A stretch of 64,000 bases of DNA from Phallusia mammillata. Lineage: Eukaryota; Chordata; Ascidiacea; Phlebobranchia; Ascidiidae. The translations under genes were made by a program, and so were the position numbers. How positions within the stretch are numbered: position 1 is the stretch's first letter; each line of letters opens with the position of its first letter. The stretch is taken from positions 124,001-188,000 of the forward strand of contig QLIY01000093.1 of assembly GCA_003260075.1 (NCBI GenBank), read 5' to 3'. Positions 9,996 to 22,000 of the stretch are shown piece by piece. The notes beneath the pieces are model-generated. The model ran no database searches, was not told the origin of the DNA, and saw nothing but the letters and a program-made list of their open reading frames with translations.

Positions 9996-10497
9996 CTGCA
10001 GTTGCCATGCAAGCATTTTCTTCGACAAACTTCATGACAGTTTTTACCATCACCGCTAAACCCAGCGTTACATACACAACTGTAGGAATGAAACGTGTTT
10101 ATGCAAGTAGCATTTGCACTGCATTCATGTAGAGAAGAACCATTTTTTCCTTCTAGAAAATGAGGCCCAATTCAGTGGCTTGAAATAAATTCAAACAGTT
10201 TGAAAACAAACTCTTACCAACTGCACATTCATCAACATCAGGGCAAATCTCATAATCCCATTGCAAAGCAGTTTTTGCATCATCACCACTGACAATGCAT
10301 TCAGAGGCATTGTACGAAGAAAGAAAATCGCCTGGCAGACATTTTCCCTGCAAATGTTGCCAAATCAATATAGTCTATTGTTTGATTCTAAGCAATTTAC
10401 ATTTGCCCTACTGACCTCCAAGGCATTGGATACTCTGCTGCACCAGCCACATTGAAACTGCTCCAAACAATCACTGCAAGTTGTGGCAGCACTGCAA
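9996..10497 (-). CDS. PSI/EGF modular extracellular protein, internal exons (MEGF8/attractin-like)
   Basis: Three exons with consistent GT-AG sites and phases: 10416-10497, 10218-10347 and 9996-10152. Together they encode a cysteine-rich PSI (plexin-repeat) module with a CxxCLEQFQCGWC core. A calcium-binding EGF domain follows, starting DVDEC and ending with a CVCNAGFSGDG motif, and then the start of a further Cys-rich module. This domain order recalls MEGF8 and attractin, large cell-surface proteins. No start or stop is present, so this is a gene fragment. Flanking exons are expected on both sides, but the array and the gap at 10954 cut them off. I see no further exons in 10498-10953 or 9789-9995. 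Confidence 0.75.
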
Positions 10498-10953
10498 CTG
10501 CATAAACAATACATTTGTGGTACTACACTTAGCTGAGTTCATGGAGTGTTATGGCAATGTAACATATCATACATTCAAAATTATTGTTAAAAAATATACA
10601 TATACACATATACATTTACAGAATGAATACAAAAAATATAAATATATTTTATAAGATACAATTTTTTTCGCTAGATCAAGTATTAACAAACTGAGGGCCA
10701 TAGTGGCAAAGAAAACTCTTTTATTGGACCACAAGTTAAGTTAAACCTGGTTGCTTATCATAAGTTAAAAAAGATTTTTTTAACTGTTTAGTTGATTGTG
10801 GTAAGCCATAAACTTATTTGAAATAAAAATGTAGGCCACAAATCAAAAAAAATTTAGACACCACTACAGCGGAAAAAGCAAACTAAAAAGTATCAAACAC
10901 ATTTTATTTCACGCAAAACAGAAAAATCATGAAAAAACTATGCTTACTTCACA
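10498..10953. other. Intronic or intergenic sequence before a gap
   Basis: AT-rich sequence upstream of the PSI exon, with short A/T microsatellite-like stretches near 10590-10670. No exon recognised. It ends at the n at 10954. Confidence 0.5.
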
Positions 10954-10954
10954 N
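10954..10954. other. Assembly gap (single n)
   Basis: The left side is single-copy-looking sequence near the PSI/EGF exons. The right side begins inside a P450 coding region equivalent to about 3552. This is a join of unknown size. Confidence 0.9.
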
Positions 10955-12102
10955 TTGTTAATATCACCCCATTCCATCTCTTCGTTGTCACCCATAACAT
11001 TCAAAATCTCTTCGCGACAGCGCTGTTGATAACGAGGATGTCGTGCCAAGTTGTAGAGAATCCACGAAATTGCACTGGATGTTGTGTCATGCCCTTCAAA
11101 CAGAAATGTGTCGACCTCATCTCGAATTTCACTGTCGTTTAAACCCTTTCCTTCATCATCTTTGGATCGCAGTAATATATCTATGAAGTCCAAACGGCCT
11201 TTCTTCTTTATGCCAATATCGCTGTACTCCAAATCAAATGGTTTCTGGTCTTCTGGTGTTAAATGGGACAAAACAATTCTTCTTTCTTTTATAAGCCTTT
11301 CTGCTTCTGAATGCACGTAATCCAGAGCTCGTTTGAAGCGACGCCCAGGCGGACTGAGCCAAAACACCCAGTCGATTTGTAATAACAAGCTGTTGACACG
11401 ATCCACAATAATTTTAGCCAGATCAGTTACCGCTTGCACGTAACGATTTTCTGAATCCAACTGGCAGTTTGTCTCTGCCGACATTGCGCACTGAAGCATG
11501 ACGTCCAAGGTCATCTGGGCTACGTCAGAGCTAACTTCGATCATTGCATTTTCTTTTCTTGCCTCCCATTTGCCAATCATAATCGAGGCGCAGTGATTGT
11601 AGACTTTCATGTAAGATTTCAGGACTTCGAAGTGAAAAGCGGGCGTCAAAAGCTTTCGATGACGTTTCCACTTGTCTCCTGATGACGTCAGTAAACCGTC
11701 ACCGATCCAAGGTCGCAAGAATCCATAGATAAATTCATCTTTCGGGGCTGAACTTAAGAGTATCGTACCGATAGTAGTTGGCCTGTGAGGCTCGACAAAC
11801 ACTTTTACAGGTCCAACCCAAGTCACTAACATGTCTCCGCACTTTCGCACCCAATCAAGTCGGCATTTTAAACCTTTCTCATCCGGTGTAAGAAATTGCA
11901 GATGACCCCAGAACGGATGACGGGGCGGTGACCATCCTCTTCTACTCAAGTCTGCGCTTTCCCTGTACGCTAGGTACAGAGGACGTATCCAATGCTGGAA
12001 AATGTACACGCATGCTAAAATGAACACGGTATCGCCAAGTAGAGAAGAAAAAATGTAGCCGGTCCCACTATTTAAGAATAACGTAGGCAAATCTGCAAAC
12101 AT
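10955..12102 (-). pseudogene. CYP4-family P450, truncated at the gap (N-terminal 382 residues)
   Basis: The frame from the ATG at 12102 is identical to P450 copy 1 through the I-helix EVDTFLFEGHDTT motif. It stops at the n at 10954, so the ESLR, PDRF and haem-cysteine regions are missing. It is most likely an intact gene interrupted by the assembly. A true truncation at an array edge is possible. Confidence 0.8.
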
Positions 12103-13353
12103 CTTATACACCTGTCAACAACACATTTGTATTTTAAAACCAACACGTTGATTAATAACCAGACTATTGTACTGCAGAGGCCGCAGTATAGATTTTCTTG
12201 TGCGGTACAAATTGAGCGCAGTGCAATGCGACAAACATGTAGCCTTACAATAACCTTACCTAACTTTTGTACTATACACCGAAATCGCAAAGAAGCATGT
12301 GCTGTACGAGCAGCTAATGTTAATGACGAGACATAGTGATCCTTTGCATTCCTTGCTAAACTTGTCACAGCAGATACAATTTAGTTATAAGCTAAGGTGT
12401 TTCTAGGACTGGCAACTACATTCTGTGCTTGGGTACAAAGCAGCGTTTAATCATTACCCTGTCACATGAGGCAAGATCGTTACAGGCGACCATTTCTTTT
12501 GTTAAAAGCACAAAACAGTCGACACTGATTGCTTGGTTTGGAACGAAAACTTCTGAAAAACGGCCACAACACGGGAAACAGCAGTTAACTCGTAACTTAA
12601 TATGTCAGGGTTGAAATGAGAATTAACGTCACGCATCACTTGCTAGAAAAAGAAAAATGCAAAAGGTTCCCGCCAATTTTTTTGACTCACGATTTTGGAT
12701 CAACGCTCTAAAGCTGTTTATTTGTTTGTCTTTGTTGTCAAAGATTCTAGCCTTCAATGCTTGGTTGTAAGGTGCAATAACGCTTGCTGTCTTAAGTTGG
12801 TTGTTCGGATTACTGGGTTCCTTTGACTTCTATCGTACAGCACACAGACCTGAAGTTTGGGTACCTATTTTTTGATAAACTTGATTTGTTGTCATAACAG
12901 TAAATGATTTGTTGACATAACAGTATATCTTCCTCGTGCACGGATGGTTGTTACACTTCAAGCAAGGTAAGTATGAAATGATGTGATTTATTGTGTCACG
13001 AAGGAGGTTAAACTTTGTGTTAAAAATCAGCAGTCATAAAACAGCTTAAATACATTAAAACAAACTGTTCATACAATCCCATTGGTTTAATGTATTTTGT
13101 TGTTTGTTTTTTTCTCTCTCTCTAGAAGTGAATGTAAGTGTGTAATACCATACTTGTTACATATGAAATCATACGAAATGAAGGAAGATTTTTCACACGT
13201 TGGACGAAGTGTACCTACGTAAAAATATTGCCCGCAAAGGCAACTATAAATTACGGCATTTTATTAATATCGATTGTATGGCATTGTGTTTAAACGTCAG
13301 TATTAGTATTAACCTTCGGGTTTTACCATCAGTTTTTGCATTTTTTCCTTTGT
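12103..13353. other. Array spacer, P450 upstream side (unit 3)
   Basis: This is the spacer between the truncated P450 start and the TPMT copy 3 stop. It is essentially the same as 4700-5950, including the 224 bp segment. No gene seen. Confidence 0.65.
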
Positions 13354-14196
13354 CTATTGCTTAAGTTGTAGTAAGACAATGCGTTCAACATAGTCAGCCC
13401 AAGGTGCTGAATCAATTTGCTTCCAAGTCATTATGTCTCCAAACGTCTCCTCGATAATCTCATCAGTGATAGTATATGGGGGTCCTTTCCACGTTCGGAG
13501 ATCCTTAAAGTTGACCACACTAAGCAGATAGTTGGAGCAAGGCTTCATCAACGCCGCAACGGATTTTGCGTAGGTTTTGCGATCGGCTATGGCCGCAGAC
13601 TGGAAAGAACCGGTGTCCCAGATGGCGTCCACTTGGCCTCCGCAGAGGTCTGGTGTTAGTTTAAAGAAGTTACCGGCGTAGAGGGCAAGGTTGGTGCTCT
13701 TTGCTTTGTAGACCTGATTCAAAGCGCAAAGTTTTCAGAAAATGGTTACCGTTTGTAATGTTGCTACCGGCATATTAAGCACTTTACTTTATAGATAAGA
13801 AAAAATAAGTTAATGCCAGGACAACGACTTGAGAATAGCCACCTGGAATTCATCGGCAGTAGACACATCGTACTCCAGTTTGTGTTCCTTCATGAATCCT
13901 TCTAGAGCGAAAGTCGAGTAATCGTTACCTATCACTTCTTGGCCTTCCTCACTCAGCCACTTAAGATCCAATGAGTTGCCGCAGAACGTTAGAAAAATCC
14001 TTTTGATTTCGCCTTCACCAAAACACAGCCTGCGATGCTTCATCAACATTTTGTTTACAGCAGGAGCATAGGGATCGTCCTCCTCAGCATCTTCGTGATG
14101 GTGATGTTCGCTGTCAATTTTCTCCTCGTCAGGGCGTTCCCCAGTCTTCTGCCACCAGTCATCCCATTCCTGCAAGCTCCATTCGCGATCTGTCAT
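13354..14196 (-). CDS. Thiopurine S-methyltransferase-like protein (copy 3)
   Basis: Exons 13843-14196 and 13354-13713 encode 237 aa identical to copies 2 and 4. It lies downstream of the complete P450 at 14860-16473. The intron carries one base change relative to copy 2 (near 13767), shared with copy 4. Confidence 0.92.
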
Positions 14197-14859
14197 ACTG
14201 CTGAATATACTTTATTGCTAAAATATCTACAAAAAGGAGGAAATATATGGCCGTTCAAAACAGTTGGATTTTTGTTAAATAAGGGCAAATAGTTTGAAAG
14301 TTCTGATATTACAGGAAAATATTTCGGAAAATGTTAATTGGTATACCTACAAGTCGTGACTTTCGAACAATAAGTTACAAAAAGTATTACATTTAAAATA
14401 TAAGTAAAACAGGCAAAATCGCAAACAACACCGGCTTAGTTTTTCAACAAAACCTGTATTCCTTTGGTCATATGAAATTGAAGCAGCCTCCAGCATAAAC
14501 ATTTGCGCCCGAAGACAAATAGCGGGGTTTTGAACGCCCAAACCGCAATTCTGATCTAAGCACAAGGCGGATACAGCAGCAACGAATGAACGACAATGGT
14601 TTGTTAAATTATTTATTGCTCCAAGGCAAAGTAGATGCATGTTTTCTGCAAGTCATCTCACTAACTGTTTGATATAGCTATTTCCTGTTAAGCAGGAGTT
14701 ATAATGTTACAGAAAAAAGCATCAAAGTTTCGTATAAACCAAGCTAGACTACCTTAGAAAAACATTTATTTCCCGAATAAACACTCTTATTGGTATTTAT
14801 TTACAGTTATTTTACAGTAAACTGCATAAACCACCAGATGATTGGTAAAATCTATGCAT

Positions 14860-16473
14860 TTAATCGTTTTTCTTGAGTTTTCGAAGTTTAATGTGAATGC
14901 CGTTTTCTGATCGCAATATAAGTCTTGGGTTCATCCTGGGTTTTGGAGTTTCCTCGTCAACAAAAAGTTCGAATTTGCGCAGGATCAGACTTAATGTCAC
15001 TTTTAATTCGTTCATTGCAAAAGTTTTGCCAATGCAATTGCGAGGACCGGCTGAAAACGCAACAAATGCCGTTGGATGCATTTTCGCAACATTTTCGGGC
15101 AAAAATCGATCTGGATCATACTGCTCCGGATTTTTCCACACCTCTTGATTTCTATGGATGGCCCACAGGTTAACCATCACTGTGGTGTTTGGATAGACAT
15201 CCATTTGACCACCTGGACTACCCTTGTTAGCAAAAGTCATTTTTTCTTCCGGGGACCTTGCTATGACCTGCACAGGAGTATGAAGTCTTAAGCTTTCTTT
15301 GATACACATTGTCAAATATAAGAGCTTGTTAATATCACCCCATTCCATCTCTTCGTTGTCACCCATAACATTCAAAATCTCTTCGCGACAGCGCTGTTGA
15401 TAACGAGGATGTCGTGCCAAGTTGTAGAGAATCCACGAAATTGCACTGGATGTTGTGTCATGCCCTTCAAACAGAAATGTGTCGACCTCATCTCGAATTT
15501 CACTGTCGTTTAAACCCTTTCCTTCATCATCTTTGGATCGCAGTAATATATCTATGAAGTCCAAACGGCCTTTCTTCTTTATGCCAATATCGCTGTACTC
15601 CAAATCAAATGGTTTCTGGTCTTCTGGTGTTAAATGGGACAAAACAATTCTTCTTTCTTTTATAAGCCTTTCTGCTTCTGAATGCACGTAATCCAGAGCT
15701 CGTTTGAAGCGACGCCCAGGCGGACTGAGCCAAAACACCCAGTCGATTTGTAATAACAAGCTGTTGACACGATCCACAATAATTTTAGCCAGATCAGTTA
15801 CCGCTTGCACGTAACGATTTTCTGAATCCAACTGGCAGTTTGTCTCTGCCGACATTGCGCACTGAAGCATGACGTCCAAGGTCATCTGGGCTACGTCAGA
15901 GCTAACTTCGATCATTGCATTTTCTTTTCTTGCCTCCCATTTGCCAATCATAATCGAGGCGCAGTGATTGTAGACTTTCATGTAAGATTTCAGGACTTCG
16001 AAGTGAAAAGCGGGCGTCAAAAGCTTTCGATGACGTTTCCACTTGTCTCCTGATGACGTCAGTAAACCGTCACCGATCCAAGGTCGCAAGAATCCATAGA
16101 TAAATTCATCTTTCGGGGCTGAACTTAAGAGTATCGTACCGATAGTAGTTGGCCTGTGAGGCTCGACAAACACTTTTACAGGTCCAACCCAAGTCACTAA
16201 CATGTCTCCGCACTTTCGCACCCAATCAAGTCGGCATTTTAAACCTTTCTCATCCGGTGTAAGAAATTGCAGATGACCCCAGAACGGATGACGGGGCGGT
16301 GACCATCCTCTTCTACTCAAGTCTGCGCTTTCCCTGTACGCTAGGTACAGAGGACGTATCCAATGCTGGAAAATGTACACGCATGCTAAAATGAACACGG
16401 TATCGCCAAGTAGAGAAGAAAAAATGTAGCCGGTCCCACTATTTAAGAATAACGTAGGCAAATCTGCAAACAT
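14860..16473 (-). CDS. Cytochrome P450, CYP4 family (copy 3, complete)
   Basis: This intronless 537 aa frame from the ATG at 16473 has the same protein sequence as copy 1, including the N-terminal anchor. The I-helix signature, ESLR, PDRF and haem-binding Cys480 are all present. A minus-strand AATAAA at 14796-14801 follows the stop. Its upstream flank has the full-length form that includes the 224 bp segment. Confidence 0.96.
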   Translation of the reverse strand: MFADLPTLFLNSGTGYIFSSLLGDTVFILACVYIFQHWIRPLYLAYRESADLSRRGWSPPRHPFWGHLQFLTPDEKGLKCRLDWVRKCGDMLVTWVGPVKVFVEPHRPTTIGTILLSSAPKDEFIYGFLRPWIGDGLLTSSGDKWKRHRKLLTPAFHFEVLKSYMKVYNHCASIMIGKWEARKENAMIEVSSDVAQMTLDVMLQCAMSAETNCQLDSENRYVQAVTDLAKIIVDRVNSLLLQIDWVFWLSPPGRRFKRALDYVHSEAERLIKERRIVLSHLTPEDQKPFDLEYSDIGIKKKGRLDFIDILLRSKDDEGKGLNDSEIRDEVDTFLFEGHDTTSSAISWILYNLARHPRYQQRCREEILNVMGDNEEMEWGDINKLLYLTMCIKESLRLHTPVQVIARSPEEKMTFANKGSPGGQMDVYPNTTVMVNLWAIHRNQEVWKNPEQYDPDRFLPENVAKMHPTAFVAFSAGPRNCIGKTFAMNELKVTLSLILRKFELFVDEETPKPRMNPRLILRSENGIHIKLRKLKKND

Positions 16474-17724
16474 CTTATACACCTGTCAACAACACATTTG
16501 TATTTTAAAACCAACACGTTGATTAATAACCAGACTATTGTACTGCAGAGGCCGCAGTATAGATTTTCTTGTGCGGTACAAATTGAGCGCAGTGCAATGC
16601 GACAAACATGTAGCCTTACAATAACCTTACCTAACTTTTGTACTATACACCGAAATCGCAAAGAAGCATGTGCTGTACGAGCAGCTAATGTTAATGACGA
16701 GACATAGTGATCCTTTGCATTCCTTGCTAAACTTGTCACAGCAGATACAATTTAGTTATAAGCTAAGGTGTTTCTAGGACTGGCAACTACATTCTGTGCT
16801 TGGGTACAAAGCAGCGTTTAATCATTACCCTGTCACATGAGGCAAGATCGTTACAGGCGACCATTTCTTTTGTTAAAAGCACAAAACAGTCGACACTGAT
16901 TGCTTGGTTTGGAACGAAAACTTCTGAAAAACGGCCACAACACGGGAAACAGCAGTTAACTCGTAACTTAATATGTCAGGGTTGAAATGAGAATTAACGT
17001 CACGCATCACTTGCTAGAAAAAGAAAAATGCAAAAGGTTCCCGCCAATTTTTTTGACTCACGATTTTGGATCAACGCTCTAAAGCTGTTTATTTGTTTGT
17101 CTTTGTTGTCAAAGATTCTAGCCTTCAATGCTTGGTTGTAAGGTGCAATAACGCTTACTGTCTTAAGTTGGTTGTTCGGATTACTGGGTTCCTTTGACTT
17201 CTATCGTACAGCACACAGACCTGAAGTTTGGGTACCTATTTTTTGATAAACTTGATTTGTTGTCATAACAGTAAATGATTTGTTGACATAACAGTATATC
17301 TTCCTCGTGCACGGATGGTTGTTACACTTCAAGCAAGGTAAGTATGAAATGATGTGATTTATTGTGTCACGAAGGAGGTTAAACTTTGTGTTAAAAATCA
17401 GCAGTCATAAAACAGCTTAAATACATTAAAACAAACTGTTCATACAATCCCATTGGTTTAATGTATTTTGTTGTTTGTTTTTTTCTCTCTCTCTAGAAGT
17501 GAATGTAAGTGTGTAATACCATACTTGTTACATATGAAATCATACGAAATGAAGGAAGATTTTTCACACGTTGGACGAAGTGTACCTACGTAAAAATATT
17601 GCCCGCAAAGGCAACTATAAATTACGGCATTTTATTAATATCGATTGTATGGCATTGTGTTTAAACGTCAGTATTAGTATTAACCTTCGGGTTTTACCAT
17701 CAGTTTTTGCATTTTTTCCTTTGT
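16474..17724. other. Array spacer, P450 upstream side (unit 4)
   Basis: Spacer equivalent to 4700-5950 with no gene. It contains the full-length P450 5' flank and the CT-rich run near 17480-17494. Confidence 0.65.
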
Positions 17725-18567
17725 CTATTGCTTAAGTTGTAGTAAGACAATGCGTTCAACATAGTCAGCCCAAGGTGCTGAATCAATTTGCTTCCAAGTC
17801 ATTATGTCTCCAAACGTCTCCTCGATAATCTCATCAGTGATAGTATATGGGGGTCCTTTCCACGTTCGGAGATCCTTAAAGTTGACCACACTAAGCAGAT
17901 AGTTGGAGCAAGGCTTCATCAACGCCGCAACGGATTTTGCGTAGGTTTTGCGATCGGCTATGGCCGCAGACTGGAAAGAACCGGTGTCCCAGATGGCGTC
18001 CACTTGGCCTCCGCAGAGGTCTGGTGTTAGTTTAAAGAAGTTACCGGCGTAGAGGGCAAGGTTGGTGCTCTTTGCTTTGTAGACCTGATTCAAAGCGCAA
18101 AGTTTTCAGAAAATGGTTACCGTTTGTAATGTTGCTACCGGCATATTAAGCACTTTACTTTATAGATAAGAAAAAATAAGTTAATGCCAGGACAACGACT
18201 TGAGAATAGCCACCTGGAATTCATCGGCAGTAGACACATCGTACTCCAGTTTGTGTTCCTTCATGAATCCTTCTAGAGCGAAAGTCGAGTAATCGTTACC
18301 TATCACTTCTTGGCCTTCCTCACTCAGCCACTTAAGATCCAATGAGTTGCCGCAGAACGTTAGAAAAATCCTTTTGATTTCGCCTTCACCAAAACACAGC
18401 CTGCGATGCTTCATCAACATTTTGTTTACAGCAGGAGCATAGGGATCGTCCTCCTCAGCATCTTCGTGATGGTGATGTTCGCTGTCAATTTTCTCCTCGT
18501 CAGGGCGTTCCCCAGTCTTCTGCCACCAGTCATCCCATTCCTGCAAGCTCCATTCGCGATCTGTCAT
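17725..18567 (-). CDS. Thiopurine S-methyltransferase-like protein (copy 4, array edge)
   Basis: Exons 18214-18567 and 17725-18084 encode 237 aa identical to copies 2 and 3. On its 5' side the array homology ends at about 19092 and no P450 follows. It is therefore the only TPMT copy without an upstream P450 partner in the window. Several substitutions in 18710-18810 mark it as a slightly older edge copy. Confidence 0.92.
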
Positions 18568-19092
18568 ACTGCTGAATATACTTTATTGCTAAAATATCTA
18601 CAAAAAGGAGGAAATATATGGCCGTTCAAAACAGTTGGATTTTTGTTAAATAAGGGCAAATAGTTTGAAAGTTCTGATATTACAGGAAAATATTTCGGAA
18701 AATGTTAATTGGCATACCTACAAGTCGTGACTTTCGAACAATAAGTTACAAAAAGTATTACATTTAAAATATGAGTAAAATAGGCAAAATCGCAAACCAC
18801 ACCGGCTTAGGTTTTCAACAAAACCTGTATTCCTTTGGTCATATGAAATTGAAGCAGCCTCCAGCATAAACATTTGCGCCCGAAGACAAATAGCGGGGTT
18901 TTGAACGCCCAAACCGCAATTCTGATCTAAGCACAAGGCGGATACAGCAGCAACGAATGAACGACAATGGTTTGTTAAATTATTTATTGCTCCAAGGCAA
19001 AGTAGATGCATGTTTTCTGCAAGTCATCTCACTAACTGTTTGATATAGCTATTTCCTGTTTCCAAGCAGGAGTAGTAATGTTACAGAAAAAA

Positions 19093-22000
19093 CTTCTTGT
19101 ACAGACAAGCCGTGATTTTCAAACTCTTTAAATTGCAATAACATTCTCGGCGGTTACCAATTTAGCAAATAAAGACGTATTGGACAGAATAATGTACTGT
19201 TTTAATATAATATAACTTGTAACACGACAAGATATACAGCGTCTGATACGCAACTGCTGGATACAAACTCTATCCATTCAGACGTACAGTCAAAGCATTG
19301 CGAGCCATTTGCAAACGTGACATCGCCGCCACAATAGCCAACTAGTTTCATCACAACACGTCCAGCAGTACATGGGTGACGAAGCGTGACACACTCACGA
19401 AAAAGTGACAGCAAAACGACACCAATCGCTACCGAAGTTGTGTTACAGCTAATTTCTTTTGCAATGGCTAATTTTGTGACATACAGAAGTATATGATTTG
19501 CAGTCACTAAAAAAGATTATTGTTTTTTTCCATATAATCGCCAATACATTTTCTTTAAAGTGTTCAATAGAAATAATATGTCTATGTAATTTGACCGCTA
19601 GGTAACGACATGTATAAAAAAATTAAGAGGCCTCAACTCGGTAACGCTAAAAATAAGATTAACTAAACAAAACGATTATGGGGTGAAGCACGGTTTTTAT
19701 AGTTAAACAATCAAACAGGGTATGAATACAGAAAATAAACTCATAATTAACCTTTTTGATCATTAAAAATTAAAACTCGAGATACTACGAGATCGGTGTT
19801 CCAAAAAGTGAAATAGTTCTCAAATAAAAATAATGACCTGTTCAAACACAACATACTGTATGTTAATAAACTGTTCGGTGTTTGCGCATTCCACGCATAA
19901 CGTCGATTCAGCTCGGTCTGGAACTTTTATCTGATTTTATACGCCGGTTAATATTGTGCAGCGCAAATAAACTTATATTGCAGTGCAGTACAGGCTTCGT
20001 TCTGAAGCTGCATAAAGTCAAACCTGTAAGATTTTAGTTAAAATTGGTAAAAATGAATTTGGGATTGAGCTGTAATCGCATTCTGACCATGATTTGCCTT
20101 GTATACAAAAGAAAAATCAAAGCAACATAATCATGTTTACACAGCGTAGAGTTTAGTTTATTATTATAGTTACGCAATTGCGCCTGGTCTGTTGTTTGCC
20201 AAAAGCAGCCAATGTAAGATGCACCGTTTCGCTGGGACGCCCGAATGCACAATAGCTCTGCTTACATATGTATTGAAAAATATAGTACGTAGTACAATAG
20301 TGATAATAAATTTGCAATCATGCACCTATATATTGTTTAATGGGATGGAAAAAAATGACCAAATATGACATCAATTAACCGTGCTAAAACACTAATGTAC
20401 TTTTATGTGGTGAAGTGCGAAGTACAAACGTTGCAAAAATAAGCTCTAGTTCTTAAACAAGCGTGGAAATTTGACAGGGGCTCGAACGATTTATTCCAGG
20501 GTGCTTAATGTTTTTAGAGAGCTTAAATCACGAGTGTTGCCCAACAAGCGTATCAAATTGTTAGAATTCCATTTACGTTGAAGTACATCTGTTCAAAACG
20601 ACGCCGTCGTCGTTTTTCATGTATATCCCAGTTCTGACACCATTCCTAACGAAGTCAATCCTATTTAAGCACCCCTCATGGACGTTCAAGAGCACAGAAC
20701 TCCGGCATGGGCCTCTTTACATCGTGCTGGCCCTTTGACGCTGCGAGAGTACACTTGTATGTTTTCACTTAACATACTTGTGTTGCAATGTACATGCCTG
20801 GACCTGGCGCGAGACCGTTTGGGGGCTGGCGCAAGCCAATCGTCAAGCATGTTAGCAAACATAGCACAAAGATAAACCATTCGTTGTCGTGTTAATCGTT
20901 GTCAAATTTATCGGTAAACACCGCATTTTAGAGACGTTAATAGCTGTACGCAGCTGAAGGGGCAAATGAAAGGCGTCCTTATTTGGTGTTATATTGGTGT
21001 TTTCATTAATAAGGTTTTTTAGCAGGTTTGAAATCCTTTAGCAATTGAGGTTTTTCTTGAGGTTTTCCAGTTTAAAGCATAACGTTTGGCAGGTTGACGA
21101 ATTTTACACGCGAAAGGTGGACGAAAAACAAATGCCGAGGCTTTACAATCCAAACATTAGTCCAACGGGGTCTTGTAAAAGTCGAGAAACGCTGGCCGAA
21201 GATGACAAACGGTTACAAATTGTGGCGCAGTGTCGCCGCGTGCGAAAAAGGCACTTCAAACAAGTACGAGCTTAATTGACTGGCGCCCAGGCACCAAGGA
21301 AACAGCATTTCAGTGCTGCTTGCAGTTCAATTGCTTCTGGTTCGGCTGTTTTGCTTTTGCGCGCCAAAATATGCGAAACAATATGGCTTGTGACGTCACA
21401 TGTGGCAGCAGAACGTGACTGTTTCTGGTCCTGAACAGTTAATGTTTCTTTAGTCTGCTCATGTTGTTTTGTTATGTTAGGTTTGTTAAAGTGGTGTATT
21501 ATAGGCCATGAGCTTGCGGTGTCTCACAATAACAAAGTCTGTTTACTTTTTGGCTTATGTTTCATTCGTCTGATGCTAAGGTAGATAGATACGTATGACC
21601 GAAAATGTAGCACTTTTTAGCCGTGGTTGATATACATACTGATGGTACCGCTTGTGTTGTGCATTGCGACCGGAATACCAAAGCATACAAGCTAGTATAG
21701 TGTACTGTGTGCTGCAGATGTGCAAAACAAACTAACGTTTTGAAACTAGCTCTAAAATACAGAGCTTGATTTCAAAAGATCTGTTTAATCAAATGCATGC
21801 GTGCTAGTTACCCCATGGGAAACGATCTAGCAAACTGGAAGCTTCACTAGTAATCTACAGGAGATAATCTTGGTGTGTGTGTGGTTTACTCGACTGGTAG
21901 TTTAAGGCTTGGAGTTGGACGCTTTTAGCGAGGCCATCAGATAACAGATCGCGCTCTACTGATCTTGATAAATGGCCCCCTTGTGCCGATTTGCTTGAAC

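Larger units (their letters stand above)
1..19092. repeat. Tandem array of 4.37 kb CYP4 + TPMT units
   Basis: The same block of sequence recurs with an exact 4371 bp offset: TPMT stops lie at 1580, 5951, 13354 and 17725, and P450 stops at 3086, 7457 and 14860. Coding parts are almost identical between units. Differences concentrate in the spacer upstream of the P450, for example a 6 bp indel near 1070 and different CT-run lengths near 1340 and 5710. The array is split by joins at 104 and 10954 and by the non-array segment 9476-10953. Homology to the unit ends near 19092, inside the TPMT-P450 spacer. High identity suggests recent expansion or ongoing gene conversion; part of it could be collapsed or duplicated haplotypes. 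Confidence 0.95.

Noticed and set aside
19202..19507. 101-codon minus-strand Cys-containing frame next to the array edge
   Set aside because: No family match and no support from splice sites; not enough for a gene call.
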